A stretch of 30,774 nt of DNA from Lysinibacillus pakistanensis (GCA_001312325.1 BBDJ01000043.1:1-30774); one strand, 5' to 3'. Shown: positions 18,116 through 27,645, counted from the first letter of the stretch. Translations and numbers: made by a program. The notes: a model not told the origin generated them from the letters alone.

Positions 18116-18191
18116 TAATTTGATTATACAATAATTTACTAATTAATAAATAGGTAATTTCCTAAGTCATTATGTTGTCACAATTGATTAA

Positions 18192-18293
18192 TGCTGGAAA
18201 ACGCTTTTAGTCGAAGGGGAAACATTAGGTATGGAAGTCTCTAACTTATGTCGATGGGTTGAAGGAAATATTGACCAAATTGTTGAACTATAA
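18192..18293 (+). pseudogene. Possible C-terminal gene remnant
   Basis: 33 codons are open (LLVEGETLGMEVSNL then CRWVEGNIDQIVEL) to TAA 18291-18293, with no plausible start or RBS. The composition looks protein-like, as if it were the tail of a lost gene. No family recognised. Confidence 0.25.
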
Positions 18294-18332
18294 AATTAGT
18301 ACTTTTAAAAATCAGAAGGGGGAATTAACGCT

Positions 18333-18683
18333 ATGGGGAGAGTAATCGGATTTGAATTAAATAGCCAGGAGCCTGAAAAAGCAGCTGAGTTTTATGCTAA
18401 GGTTTTTGGTTGGGAAATAGCTACACCTCATTGGAATTATTGGGCTTTAACGACCGGGGATGATAAAAAGCTAGGAATTAACGGTGGTATTGGAAAAGGA
18501 CCGCATGATTTCCCTTTTGGAACACGTATTCAAATTGAAGTTGATTCTATCGATGAAGCAATTTCTAAAGCAAAGGAGAGTGGCGCCATTATTGTTCGTG
18601 ACAAAATGGAGTTCGATGAATTTTATCTTGCCTATATGGTAGATCCAACTGGGCTTGGCTTTGGCATCATTCAAAACAAATAA
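18333..18683 (+). CDS. VOC superfamily (glyoxalase/bleomycin-resistance fold) protein
   Basis: Intact, 116 residues, a single VOC module. It begins with the typical VIGFELNSQEPEKAAEFYAK pattern (strand, then helix with FY..VFGW) and ends with the strand pair DPTGLGFGIIQ. RBS AGAAGGGGG precedes ATG 18333. The usual metal-ligand positions are not clearly filled (no N-terminal His on the first strand), so it may be a binding protein rather than a dioxygenase or glyoxalase. Substrate unknown. Confidence 0.85.
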   Translation: MGRVIGFELNSQEPEKAAEFYAKVFGWEIATPHWNYWALTTGDDKKLGINGGIGKGPHDFPFGTRIQIEVDSIDEAISKAKESGAIIVRDKMEFDEFYLAYMVDPTGLGFGIIQNK

Positions 18684-18740
18684 TCTAAATGATTCTAGGG
18701 GCTTGGAAAAAATGATTAATAGAGAAAGCGAGGGGGAGTC

Positions 18741-19832
18741 ATGAAACAGATATTGAAAATAGCTTGTGTACTATTACTAGCTGTTTGTTTAATACCACTA
18801 AAGGATGTACATGCAGCAAGCTTTAAAGATGTGTCTGATGATAATACTTTGATTACGGAAATTGATTACCTAGTGGAAAAAGGAATTATTAATGGTTATC
18901 CAAATGACCTTTTTAAACCGAATGCCTATGTAACAAGAGCACAGGCGGCTGTTATGTTAACACGCGCTTTAGGATTGCAAACAGCAAATGTGAGGGATCC
19001 AAAGTATCAGGATGTACCGACTACACATGCCTATTTTAAAGAAATTGCAGCAGTGCACAATGCTGGCATTTTCGATTCAGCGCAGAAATTTAATCCAGAG
19101 GCTACTCTTTCAAGAGGGGACATGGCTATTGTGCTGCAAAGAGCATTTAAATTAAAGGAATCTGAGCGATACTATTTTTCAGATGTGACAGAAAAGACGA
19201 AGGGCTATAAGGAAATTTACACAATAGCAAGTAATAATATAACAAGACGCTATACGGATGGCTCATTTAAGCCTAGTTTACCTTTAACACGAGCTCACTT
19301 TTCAGCATTTTTGGCCCGCGCATTAACATTATCGAATTCAGATCTTTTAAAAGATACTAAATATGACTACATATATTCATATTATTCGTTGAATGATAAG
19401 AATCGCTATACATTAAAATATGAATATAGTCATAATAACAATAAGAATGATGTATGGACAATAACTGATTTAAATTCAAACGAGTTATTTGATGAAGAGT
19501 ATCTATTAAGTGAGGGTCTTCATTATGCTCAAGGATTGGCGAGTAATGAAAGTACACATTATGATATATATTTCTCACTACCAATTAGAATTGGTGTTAT
19601 TAGACATGAAGATGATGGCGGAGTTATTTCAGGAATACGAATTACTGTTAAAACGACAGATGGCACTGTTCGAGCAGGTGGTGTCAATTATAATAATGTC
19701 ATTGTACTAGAGGAAAAATCCGTTTACAGTGATGATGTATGGACATATTACTTTGTTGATGGTATTGGTTTAGTTAAAGAGCTTTACAATTATGAGGTTA
19801 TTTACGAGCTTCTTGATCATACAGAAAATTAA
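18741..19832 (+). CDS. Secreted protein with three SLH domains
   Basis: Intact, 363 residues. The signal peptide (residues 1-25) ends in VHA-A. Three SLH repeats follow: about 27-80 (FKDVSDDN, INGYPNDLFKP, TRAQ), 88-140 (YQDVPTTHAYFKE, SRGD) and 145-198 (FSDVTEKTKGYKE, RRYTDGSFKP, TRAH). The C-terminal 165 residues are rich in Tyr, Asn and Asp and of unknown fold. SLH domains anchor proteins to the cell-wall polymer, so it is expected on the cell surface. RBS GAGGGGGAG precedes ATG 18741. A terminator follows, so it is monocistronic or co-transcribed with the VOC gene 57 bp upstream. Confidence 0.93.
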   Translation: MKQILKIACVLLLAVCLIPLKDVHAASFKDVSDDNTLITEIDYLVEKGIINGYPNDLFKPNAYVTRAQAAVMLTRALGLQTANVRDPKYQDVPTTHAYFKEIAAVHNAGIFDSAQKFNPEATLSRGDMAIVLQRAFKLKESERYYFSDVTEKTKGYKEIYTIASNNITRRYTDGSFKPSLPLTRAHFSAFLARALTLSNSDLLKDTKYDYIYSYYSLNDKNRYTLKYEYSHNNNKNDVWTITDLNSNELFDEEYLLSEGLHYAQGLASNESTHYDIYFSLPIRIGVIRHEDDGGVISGIRITVKTTDGTVRAGGVNYNNVIVLEEKSVYSDDVWTYYFVDGIGLVKELYNYEVIYELLDHTEN

Positions 19833-19845
19833 CTCTTCGCTTCGG

Positions 19846-19884
19846 AAAAAGCAAGTCTTCTATAATAAGGAGGCTTGCTTTTTT
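19846..19884 (+). terminator. Terminator after the SLH gene
   Basis: AAAAAGCAAG pairs with CTTGCTTTTT (imperfect inner stem), followed by a T run. Confidence 0.85.
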
Positions 19885-19969
19885 GTCATGAAGCATCTAT
19901 CCAATGAAATGTGAAAAAAAACGATGAAGGCTTGTAGCCATTCTTTTTCATTCTGAGTTGTATAGGTTG

Positions 19970-20642
19970 TTAAGGATTGTCCTCATATATTCGGAATTCA
20001 TTGTTAAGCATTGTATGTCGACCACGAGGAGTACGAATCATAGCAATTTTATTTTTTTTGTTTTGAAAGTCTTGGAGCAAACTTTGCATCATTTGCGTCA
20101 TCTAAAAAACGATAGAGTAATCGCCAATTATGTTTTGTTTGTTCATACAGCATCCAGCCATTTACATTGTCTTGTTCAATTTTATAAAGTTCGTTACCTT
20201 CGCGATGTTGATGACCTGCTATTAGTGGAACGGGCTTACACGGAGCTAGTGCACCTACGCCAACATCAGAGATATATGATTGTCCAGCGTAATTGACGAG
20301 CAATAGCTGATGCATCGGTACATCTTCAATAGGTGTATCTGCTTCAAAATTACGCCAAAACTGTGCATATCGGCTTGTCACTGAATAGCCAAGCTCACGG
20401 AGAAGCCAGCTAAATAAAATATTTAGTTCAAAGCAATTGCCTCCGCGCTTATGAATAATTATTTTTTGAAAAATATCAGGAATAGAGAAGGAGATGCCTT
20501 GTTTCAAAACAACATCTAAGTTTTCATACGGGATTGAATTTAAATGACTTGTTTGTAACTGCCCAAGTAATTGAATAGTCGGCTCAGTTAAAGGACCTTG
20601 AAAATGAATATGTTTCAAATACTGCAATATTTGTGAATTCAT
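19970..20642 (-). CDS. nat: Arylamine N-acetyltransferase (one frameshift)
   Basis: Transfers an acetyl group from acetyl-CoA to arylamines and hydrazines. The catalytic triad is C70 (RGGNCFELN), H111 (VPMHQLL) and D126 (YISDVGVG), at spacing normal for the family. The continuous frame ends early at 20049; a T8 run at 20052-20059 lies just before it. Removing one base adds a conserved-looking tail (NKIAMIRTPRGRHTMLNNE...RIYEDNP) to TAA 19970-19972, giving 223 residues. That is shorter than the common 250-280, and the segment just before the run (DDANDAKFAPRLSKQ) fits the family poorly, so a second indel or deletion nearby is possible. ATG 20642; GAGG upstream. Divergent from nagB. Confidence 0.87.
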
Positions 20643-20829
20643 ATACTATCGCCTCACTTCCTTATTTATTAACATAACCGAATTAGCTTGAGATTACACG
20701 TATAATCTTTTTAAAAGAAAATAATAGAAAAGTAGATAGATAACTAGTAAAATTTAAGTATTAGCTACTATTTAGTAAACTTTTTTTCCAATTAAGTTCA
20801 CAATAAATTATTGTAAGGTAGGTATATAA

Positions 20830-21552
20830 ATGACAACAATGAAATGGATAGAAGTCAATTCGTATGATGAAATGAGCAAAGTGGCAGCCAATATTTTTAC
20901 TAAGCAATTACAGGAAAAGCCTACAAGCATTTTAGGATTAGCAACTGGTGGTTCACCTGTTGGAATGTATGAGGAGTTAGTAAAGCGACAACAAGCTGGA
21001 CAGGTTTCATTTAAAGATGTTATCACGTTCAATCTAGACGAATATGTAGGTTTGGATCGAAAAAGTCCAGCTAGTTATTGGACATTTATGCATGAGCAAT
21101 TATTTAATCATGTAGATATAAAAGAAGAAAATATACATTTACCAAACGGCAAGGCAGAGGATTTAGCTGAGGAGTGTGTAGCGTATGATGCTCGAATTAA
21201 GGAAGCAGGGGGCATTGATTTACAGCTTCTTGGTATTGGTGTGAATGGACATATTGGCTTTAATGAACCGGGCACACCCTTTGAATCGCTCACAAACATA
21301 GTCGAACTTACTGAATCAACCCGTACTGAAAATGCGATTTATTTTGATGATCCTAAGGATGTTCCGACACATGCCATTACAATGGGTATTCAATCGATTA
21401 TGAATGCCAAGGAAATCGTGTTAATTGCATTTGGTGAAAAAAAGCTAGAGGCAATTGAACGATTAAAAAGTGGAATCATCAATGAAGATTTCCCAGCAAG
21501 TCAATTACTAAATCATCAAAATGTAACGGTTATTTACGGCGGAACAAAATAG
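20830..21552 (+). CDS. nagB: Glucosamine-6-phosphate deaminase
   Basis: Intact, 240 residues. Converts glucosamine-6-phosphate to fructose-6-phosphate and ammonia, the entry of amino sugars into glycolysis. LATGGSPVG (37-45) binds phosphate. FNLDEYVG carries D70, and GVNGHIGFNEPG carries H141 and E146; N139 replaces the Asp of E. coli NagB, as in B. subtilis. AAGGTAGG precedes ATG 20830. The usual partners nagA and nagR are not adjacent: the neighbours are nat (divergent) and an EamA transporter (convergent). Confidence 0.96.
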   Translation: MTTMKWIEVNSYDEMSKVAANIFTKQLQEKPTSILGLATGGSPVGMYEELVKRQQAGQVSFKDVITFNLDEYVGLDRKSPASYWTFMHEQLFNHVDIKEENIHLPNGKAEDLAEECVAYDARIKEAGGIDLQLLGIGVNGHIGFNEPGTPFESLTNIVELTESTRTENAIYFDDPKDVPTHAITMGIQSIMNAKEIVLIAFGEKKLEAIERLKSGIINEDFPASQLLNHQNVTVIYGGTK

Positions 21553-21557
21553 ATGAC

Positions 21558-21592
21558 AAGCGTAGAATTCAATTTAATTGGAGTCTACGCTT
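21558..21592 (+). terminator. Hairpin after nagB
   Basis: AAGCGTAGA (21558-21566) / TCTACGCTT (21584-21592) with a weak T-rich tail. Probable nagB terminator. Confidence 0.7.
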
Positions 21593-21600
21593 ATTTAAAT

Positions 21601-21684
21601 GGATAGAAACATTAAACTACTGGATTGATCTCTTACACCAATGGATAAAATCACTAAATCGATGGATAGAATTAAAATTCAGCC
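21601..21684 (+). repeat. 21-bp-phased tandem repeat, four units (GGATAGAAT type)
   Basis: Units start at 21601, 21622, 21643 and 21664, exactly 21 bp apart. Each opens with GGATAGAA or a close variant (GGATTGAT, GGATAAAA), with an AAAC or AAAT block around position 14-17. Unit identity is moderate. A related array with the same period lies at 29589-29672. It occupies the gap between convergent nagB and the EamA gene, and its last unit reaches the EamA stop region. Confidence 0.8.
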
Positions 21685-22564
21685 CACTTTTCTGCCTGAT
21701 ACGATGACCCCTGCAACAACAGCAAGTCCTCCAACAATTTGAAAGGTATGAAGCTTTTCATCAAGAAACAGTACTGCAAATATGGAAGCGAATACAGGGA
21801 TGAAGTTTAAATAAATACTTGCCTTATTTGCACCTAACTGTACAACCCCACTATTCCAGCTTAAAAAGGCAACAACGGATGCCAAAATTCCAACATAGAG
21901 AATGGCTACTATTGATGACCACTGCCAATGAATCAAATTCGTAAGCGTAGCGGTTTCATAGATATAAAATGGTAATAGCATAATGGCTCCAGTAAAAATG
22001 GTTACTAGGAATGTCGATTGCCCTGGTAAGCGTTTGGCGTAATGCTTAATAAGGAGGGAATAAATACTCCAGCAGAAGACTGCTATAAGTACAATTAAGT
22101 CTCCTTTATTAAAAGTAAAATCAACTAAGCTTGCAATGGAGCCTCCTGAAATAATGAAAGTGACACCACTAAGTGATAAAGCAGTTCCAAGCAATTGACA
22201 TTTTGATAGTTTTTCCCTCAAAAAAAATAAAGGATAGTATGTAGATCATAATAGGTGTTGATGAATTCATTAAAGATGCATTAATAGACGTTGTATAGTG
22301 CAGACCGATATAACAAGGGTATTAAATGCTGCAACACCTGTTAGAGATAAAATTATAACGATTGGCCAATTTGCCTTGAGCATATGCCATTCATGCTTTA
22401 AACTCCGATAAGCAATGGGAAAAAAATACGATGAAGGCGACACACCATCTTAGAAAGGCTAGTGTAAGAGGTGGGATATCTCCACTAACTGCACGTCCAA
22501 TAACAAAATTACCACCCCATAAAAGAGTTGCGAGCATTAATAACACATATGGTGGGATTTTCAT
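21679..22564 (-). CDS. EamA/DMT-family transporter (three frameshifts)
   Basis: Reconstructed to 294 residues with ten hydrophobic helices in two EamA repeats. It begins MKIPPYVLLMLATLLWGGNF, the classic first helix; the second repeat begins near FCWSIYSLLIKHYA and ends FLDEKLHTFQIVGGLAVVAG. The start is ATG 22564 after GAGGAG. Lesions: A7 22430-22436 (+1), a missing base at about 22312 (AA for AAA), and A8 22220-22227 (+1). Together they hide the whole first half. Family members export amino acids, metabolites or drugs; the substrate is unknown. Convergent with nagB. Confidence 0.87.
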
Positions 22565-22687
22565 GATGCAATAACTCCTCTACAGTAAGAATATTATGGA
22601 TAATTATAGCCACTAACGCCATGAATAATCAATGCTCTCCTTATAATCAGTATGCTAGAATAAGGAAAAAAAGAAGGAGGAATTCTG

Positions 22688-23588
22688 ATGAAAAGCACAG
22701 TACACATTTGCAAAAGGGCGATACAGTTGGCATAGTGGCTTTATCGAGTCTCGTGGAACCCGAAAAGCTAGGAGAGGCACTATCTTTTCTTGATGATTTA
22801 GGTCTTCACTATATTATTGGAGATACGATTCAAGCAAAACATGCTTATTTAGCAGGTAGTGATGAGATGCGACTAACTGATCTTCATGAGATGGTTAGAA
22901 ATCCAGAGATCAAGGCTATTTTCTGTGTGAAAGGTGGCTATGGCTCTGCACGTATTGCTGAGAAAATTGATTATGCTCTATTCGAGGAACATCCAAAAAT
23001 TTTCTGGGGTTTCTCTGATCTTACATATTTACATTGTGCAATTAATGAATATGCTAATTTAGTAACGTTTCATGGACCTTTACTAATGTCTGTTGGAAGA
23101 ATTGATGAGCTATCAAAAAAAGATGTTTTTACAGTTATTTTCACCAATTGAAATACAATATACTGAAGAAATTTCACCATTAACAACAATTGCAAATGGT
23201 GTAGCCCGTGGGCAAATTATTGGAGGAAATTTACGTCGTCTTGTAAGCTCAATAGGGACAAAATTTGAAGTTAGGACAGAGGGTAGAATTTTACTGATAG
23301 AGGAGATTGCAGAGTCCATTCCACGAATAGATTCGATGCTGCAACAATTAAAGCAGGCAAGAAAGCTTGAGCAGTTAGCAGGAATTGTGATTGGTTCCTT
23401 TACGCAGACAGGAACAGATGAAGCAGCACTTCTTATGTTGATGAAGGAGTATTTTGGAGAGTTAGGAATTCCTGTTGTAGCAGCTTTAAAATCGGCCATG
23501 ATACAACAAATATTGCCATTCCATTAGGGCTGATGCCATTTTGGATGCACAGGAAAAGGTACTAAAAATTTTACCTGGTGTGCATTAA
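22688..23588 (+). CDS. ldcA: LD-carboxypeptidase, S66 family (four frameshifts)
   Basis: Reconstructed to 300 residues, normal for LdcA/MccF-like peptidases, which cut L,D-bonds in recycled murein peptides or inactivate microcin C-type peptides. The start is ATG 22688, 7 nt after AAGGAGG. It has KGDTVGIVALSS, the nucleophile Ser region WGFSDLTYLHCA, the Glu in LLIEEIAE and the His in KIGHDTTNIAIPLGADA, forming the Ser-Glu-His triad. Lesions: a missing T at 22707-22709, A7 23115-23121 (+1), a missing A at 23488-23491 and a missing G at 23527-23529. Corrected, it ends KILPGVH at TAA 23586-23588. No signal peptide, so cytoplasmic. MccF-type immunity is an alternative function. Confidence 0.88.
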
Positions 23589-23592
23589 AAAA

Positions 23593-23640
23593 AGCACTCT
23601 GCATTTGGGCGTTAGTCCCTTATGTAGAGTGCTACTTTAT
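23593..23640. terminator. Terminator between convergent ldcA and katA
   Basis: AGCACTCT (23593-23600) / AGAGTGCT (23626-23633), with an A run upstream and a T-rich stretch downstream, so usable from both strands. Confidence 0.8.
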
Positions 23641-23645
23641 TATTC

Positions 23646-25235
23646 TTAGTATGGCTCTGCATCATGTCCATTATTAATTGCATCCTTAGGAGCATCGTCA
23701 CCATCAATATTGCCAAGAGGCTTTGATGTAGATGAGTTTTTTTTCAGCCTTTTGTAATCCTTCTTTTAGCAAGCGACCATATTCTTTATCGGCTTCCTCT
23801 GCTAAAGCAATCATTGCCTTTTGAATAGCCATATTACATACGGACAAATCACGAATTAAGTTTTCAAGAAGCTCGTCTCGCTCCCATTGCTCAAAATTCC
23901 GATAAGTTTCGCCAGCCTGTTTAGTATTGCTTTGACGATCAATAGACTCACGTACAAGTTTGCCTTCTATATGTGGTGTATATTCTTTGTCTGTTTGGGT
24001 TGCTTCCTTTAATCCATTTAGCATAGAAGGCTCATAATTAATATGTGGATTTTGTCCAGGTGCTAAATCACGCTTATACATCATTTGACCACCATTTAGA
24101 TTGGTAGCTACTCGTTTTTTAGGAGCATTAATTGGTAACTGAAGATAATTTGTCCCTACACGATGACGCTGAGTATCAGAATATGAGAAGGTGCGACCTT
24201 GTAGCATTTTATCATCTGAGAAATCCAATCCGTCTACTAATACACCTGTACCGAAAGTTGCCTGCTCAACCTCAGCAAAATAATCTTCAGGATTTTTATT
24301 TAACACCATTTTACCCACTGGATACCAGGGGAATTGATCATTCGGCCAAAGTTTTGTATCATCTAATGGATCAAAATCTAGCTCAGGATGCGGTCCGTCC
24401 TCCATTATTTGTACATTTAATTCCCATTCAGGAAAATCACCCTGTTCAATTGCATCGTATAAATCCTGTGTAGCATGATTAAAATTCTTCTTTTGAATCT
24501 CCTCAGCTTCTCTTTGGGTTAAATTTTTAATACCCTGTAAAGGCTCCCAGTGATATTTGATAAGGACAGCTTTGCCCTCACTATTCACCCATTTATATGT
24601 GTTAACACCAGAGCCTTGCATCATTCGATAATTTGCAGGAATACCCCATGGAGAATAAACGAATGTGACCATATGGAAGGTTTCTGGTGAGCTTGCGCAA
24701 AAATCAAAAAAAGCGTTCTACATTCTGAATATTTGTAATTGGATCAGGCTTAAAGGCATGAATCATATCTGGGAACTTCATCGCATCACGTATAAAGAAA
24801 ATCTTTAAATTATTGCCCACTAAGTCCCAATTCCCATCCTCTGTATAAAACTTTACAGCAAAGCCGCGTGGATCTCGTAATGTCTCTGGGGAATGCCCAC
24901 CATGTATAACGGTTGAAAAACGTACAAAAACTGGTGTCTTTTTACCCTTATCTTGAAAAACCTTTGCTCTTGTATATTTAGAAATAGGCTCATTACCAAC
25001 AACACCATAGGTTTCAAAGTAACCATGTGCCCCTGCACCACGGGCATGTACAACTCGTTCAGGGATTCTTTCGCGATCGAAATGGCTCATTTTTTTCTAA
25101 AAAATCGTAATTTTCTAGTGTAGCAGGACCACGATTACCGACAGTTCTTAAATTTTGATTATTGGTAATGGGGTGCCCCTGTCGATTCGTTAAAGTTGTA
25201 TCATCTTGTTGTGTTGAATCATTTTGATTTGTCAT
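23646..25235 (-). CDS. katA: Heme catalase, clade 3 (three frameshifts)
   Basis: Degrades hydrogen peroxide. Reconstructed to 528 residues. Distal His in [11 protein letters not shown] (H63), distal Asn in [17 protein letters not shown], and the proximal heme Tyr in [14 protein letters not shown] are all present. The start is ATG 25235 after GAAAGGGG. Three runs are one base too long: 25090-25096 (near residue 48), 24706-24712 (after NVERFF) and 23737-23744, after which a 30-residue tail ([12 protein letters not shown], ending DAEPY) is restored. The gene lies behind a leader with an intrinsic terminator on its own strand and a PerR-like box further upstream. B. subtilis katA is PerR-repressed, so peroxide induction is the expectation here, unproven. 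Confidence 0.93.
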
Positions 25236-25295
25236 TGTTTGACCCCTTTCTTTTGGATATCCACATTCTGTCCTTTAGTAGGGCAAACTAGACAT

Positions 25296-25331
25296 AAAAA
25301 AAGCTCTCCTACATACAAGATGTAAGAGAGC
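25296..25331 (-). terminator. Intrinsic terminator in the katA leader (katA strand)
   Basis: On the minus strand, 25331 down to 25303 forms a stem with 11 of 12 pairs (arms 25320-25331 and 25303-25314) and a 5-nt loop, followed by seven T. It ends about 60 nt before the katA start codon. Either katA transcription begins downstream of it, or it works as an attenuator or as the end of a separate short transcript. Confidence 0.8.
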
Positions 25332-25392
25332 CGTTGGATGGTGTTTTCAAAAAAATAATCAAGTTTGCTGAGTATAGCCTTTGCCTATAGTT

Positions 25393-25440
25393 GGTTATTG
25401 GTCATCGGTCATACGGTAACAGGTCACATGTTATTGGTTT
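25393..25440. repeat. Degenerate heptanucleotide repeat (GGTCATC type)
   Basis: GGTTATT, GGTCATC, GGTCATA, GGTAACA, GGTCACA and GTTATTG follow one another with start spacings of 7, 7, 8, 7 and about 7-8. Non-coding, between the katA leader terminator and the PerR-like box. Confidence 0.65.
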
Positions 25441-25626
25441 TTTTCAAAGTTTGCTTCAAAAAGCGAGATTGAAAACAACGCATCCTAGATGGAGTACAAT
25501 TCGACTCCATACATCTATTGTATACAGTTTCAAGGAATATGGAAAGCCTTAGCAGTAAAGAGGACTAAAGGTAATATAAAATATTGTAAATTAGTTAATA
25601 AATACTATGGAAATATTAGTATTAGT

Positions 25627-25641
25627 TTATCATAATTGTAA
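25627..25641. promoter_or_regulatory. PerR-like box
   Basis: TTATCATAATTGTAA matches the PerR consensus TTATAATNATTATAA at all but two defined positions. It lies about 390 bp upstream of katA (minus) and about 90 bp upstream of the lipoprotein gene (plus). The katA link is inferred from B. subtilis. In AT-rich DNA chance matches occur. Confidence 0.5.
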
Positions 25642-25728
25642 TGTGCGAATACGGAAATATTTTATAGAAGAATAATTTCGATTTGTATATTTAGTAATAT
25701 GGAAATAAATTTAGGGGGAAGTAAGTTA

Positions 25729-26369
25729 ATGAAGAAGGCTTTGTTTTTACTACTAGCTCTAATGCTAGTCGGATGCTCTGGCGAAGGAGCGAGAAGGAAA
25801 AAGAGAAGAATGTAAAAGAAGAAGAGGTAGTACAAGAAGAAAAAAATTGTTCCAGTAAAATATGATGAGGTTGATACTGAATCGAAAGCTGCTGTAGAAA
25901 AATTTGTTCAAAAATACAATGTCAGAGTTGATTTATATAAACAGGATGCAGAGAATTCTATAACATTAGAGAAAATTCCTGAGCCAGTAACTGGTGATTT
26001 AATGAAAGAGGACGATATCCTTTCACAAACTTTATTGGAAGCGGACTTTATAAAATATAAGGGTCATTATAAAATAGTGGCTAAATATAATGAGGATAAA
26101 AAATTAATTGGCTATAATATTTTCGTAGAAGGTAGCCCTGCTAGTGAGGTAAGTGAAGAGGGTGACGAATGGAAGAAGGATTTTTATCAGCAATGTCAAT
26201 TACCGATGCAATTGGCTTAAATTTAGATAAAAACGAAGAAGAATTAGGTAAAGCTTTAGACGAAGAGAAACAAAGTCATACATATACTGATTCTAATTAT
26301 AATGTAACTTTCCTTTTAGCTGACCTGGATTTAGGGCAATTTGAAGTTAATTATGATTTAGCTAACTAG
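25729..26369 (+). CDS. Lipoprotein of unknown function (three frameshifts)
   Basis: Reconstructed to 213 residues. The lipobox LMLVGC sits at the end of a 16-residue signal, so the cysteine should be lipidated on the outer membrane face. A Glu/Lys-rich linker (EKEKEKNVKEEEVVQEEK) follows, then a globular domain (KIVPVKYDEVDTESKAAVEK, GHYKIVAKYNEDKKLIGYN, FLSAMSITDAIGLNLDKNEE). Lesions: a missing A near 25787, A7 25840-25846 (+1) and a missing T at 26181-26185. RBS AGGGGGAA precedes ATG 25729. Part resembles Lysinibacillus/Bacillus lipoproteins without assigned function. A PerR-like box lies upstream. Confidence 0.8.
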
Positions 26370-26390
26370 AGAAGAGTTTTTCATAAAGTG

Positions 26391-26426
26391 CCCCAAAAGT
26401 TGAAAATCTAACTTTTGGGGTGTTTT
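26391..26426. terminator. Terminator between lipoprotein and DIP1984-like gene
   Basis: CCCCAAAAGTT (26391-26401) / AACTTTTGGGG (26410-26420), an 11-bp perfect stem, with a short TGTTTTAG tail. Confidence 0.8.
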
Positions 26427-26466
26427 AGTTTAAAAATATCGAGAGTCATCGAAGTTAATAGTAACA

Positions 26467-26941
26467 CTATAGTTTTTTTGCGTTGATAAGATTTGATAAT
26501 TTATGGGCGTCTTTTTCTAGTTGAATGGCACGCTCACGATATGCATCTGGCTCATACATAGCAATCTCATAAAGCATTGTATTTTCACCATAACCCATTC
26601 GTACACTTTCCTTTTCATGCATACTAAATTCCTTGCAAAGCTCAGCGTCTGCACGGAGCTGTGTTGCAAGCTCGATAGCTTCTACTAAAGCCAATGTTTC
26701 ACCCTTAAATTCTACTGAATTATTGATATTTGCTTCATAGACTAATCGATCTAATGTACGAGCATCGAGACGTACTTGAGCTAATTCTTCCTCAATGGTC
26801 TTCATTGCACGATTACTTGTTTTTGGGGTTTGTCCCTTCTCCACAGTTACAAAGGCACTACGATGTAATTCACTAATAAGCTCCTGAACTTTTTTTTCCT
26901 AGAATACTTTTAAGTTTAACGGCTTCCGCAAGATTAATCAT
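26467..26941 (-). CDS. DIP1984-like helical protein (one frameshift)
   Basis: Reconstructed to 157 residues. A T8 run at 26890-26897 (one base too many) separates the first 16 residues (MINLAEAVKLKSILGKK) from the rest. It is strongly helical and charged, probably coiled coil. The opening LAEA..L and the distal RTLDRLVYEANINNS with GETLALVEAIELATQLRAD fit my memory of the DIP1984 family, whose function is unknown. ATG 26941 follows AAGGACG. It lies 44 nt downstream of the B3/B4 gene on the same strand, so an operon is likely. Confidence 0.75.
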
Positions 26942-26985
26942 TCAAACACGTCCTTTTTATAGTGTCGTTGCTGGTACTACGTTGG

Positions 26986-27645
26986 TTAATAGGGCAATGT
27001 TATAGTCGCTCCATGAATTTGGTTAAACATTTTCCCTGCTGAGGCTAAGAGCTTAGTTGCATTTTCTTCTGTTAAGGATGGTCTAAGGTAGAAAATCTGT
27101 AGTGCCTCAGTCGTCTCTTCTGAAACAGAAGTACGCTTAGAATCGACAAATGGTGACCCGAATGCTCCTTCTGCATCATAGCTATAAAGAATTTTATTTA
27201 ATGAATTAAAGCGTCCATTTAAGCCTTCATAGCCAGTATCTTCATTGCCCAGTGCAATTTCTATATCTCCTTGTAGTTGATCTACATCATATAAGCCTAC
27301 TGGAATTTCATATTGGAGAGAAAAGAAATTATTTAAATCTACACCTGAATGATAGGGTGTTAAATAATTTTGCTTACTAATTCGACGCATTAAGCTTTCT
27401 GCTGAGTGACGATATCGATTTGGATCAGCACCAAGCTTTTTCCAGAGACGTCGCCATTCTGCAATTCCTTCACGTTGCGTAACAGGGTTCTCCTGCATTT
27501 CTAGATAGAGATTTTCTTGATACAATTGCATACGACCCTTAATCATTTGAGGCGATTCTGCTACAACAATTTTGGTATAATGGATAATGCCGAATTTTAG
27601 CTCGGGATGTTGTGTCAATAGGGATTGATTAATTGATATATCCAT
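26986..27645 (-). CDS. B3/B4 (PheT-like) domain protein
   Basis: Intact, 219 residues. Its layout matches stand-alone B3/B4 proteins, homologues of the tRNA-recognition/editing domain of phenylalanyl-tRNA synthetase beta: IAEWRRLWKKLGADPNRYRH, SAESLMRRI, then VDLNNFFSLQYEIPVGLYDV and SPFVDSKRTSV. It could edit mischarged tRNA in trans, but most such proteins are uncharacterised. It is divergent from queG, a tRNA-modification gene, with a 59-bp gap. Confidence 0.87.
   Translation of the reverse strand: MDISINQSLLTQHPELKFGIIHYTKIVVAESPQMIKGRMQLYQENLYLEMQENPVTQREGIAEWRRLWKKLGADPNRYRHSAESLMRRISKQNYLTPYHSGVDLNNFFSLQYEIPVGLYDVDQLQGDIEIALGNEDTGYEGLNGRFNSLNKILYSYDAEGAFGSPFVDSKRTSVSEETTEALQIFYLRPSLTEENATKLLASAGKMFNQIHGATITLPY

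Noticed and set aside
24132..24473. 113-codon plus-strand frame inside katA
   Set aside because: Antisense shadow of a highly conserved catalase segment.
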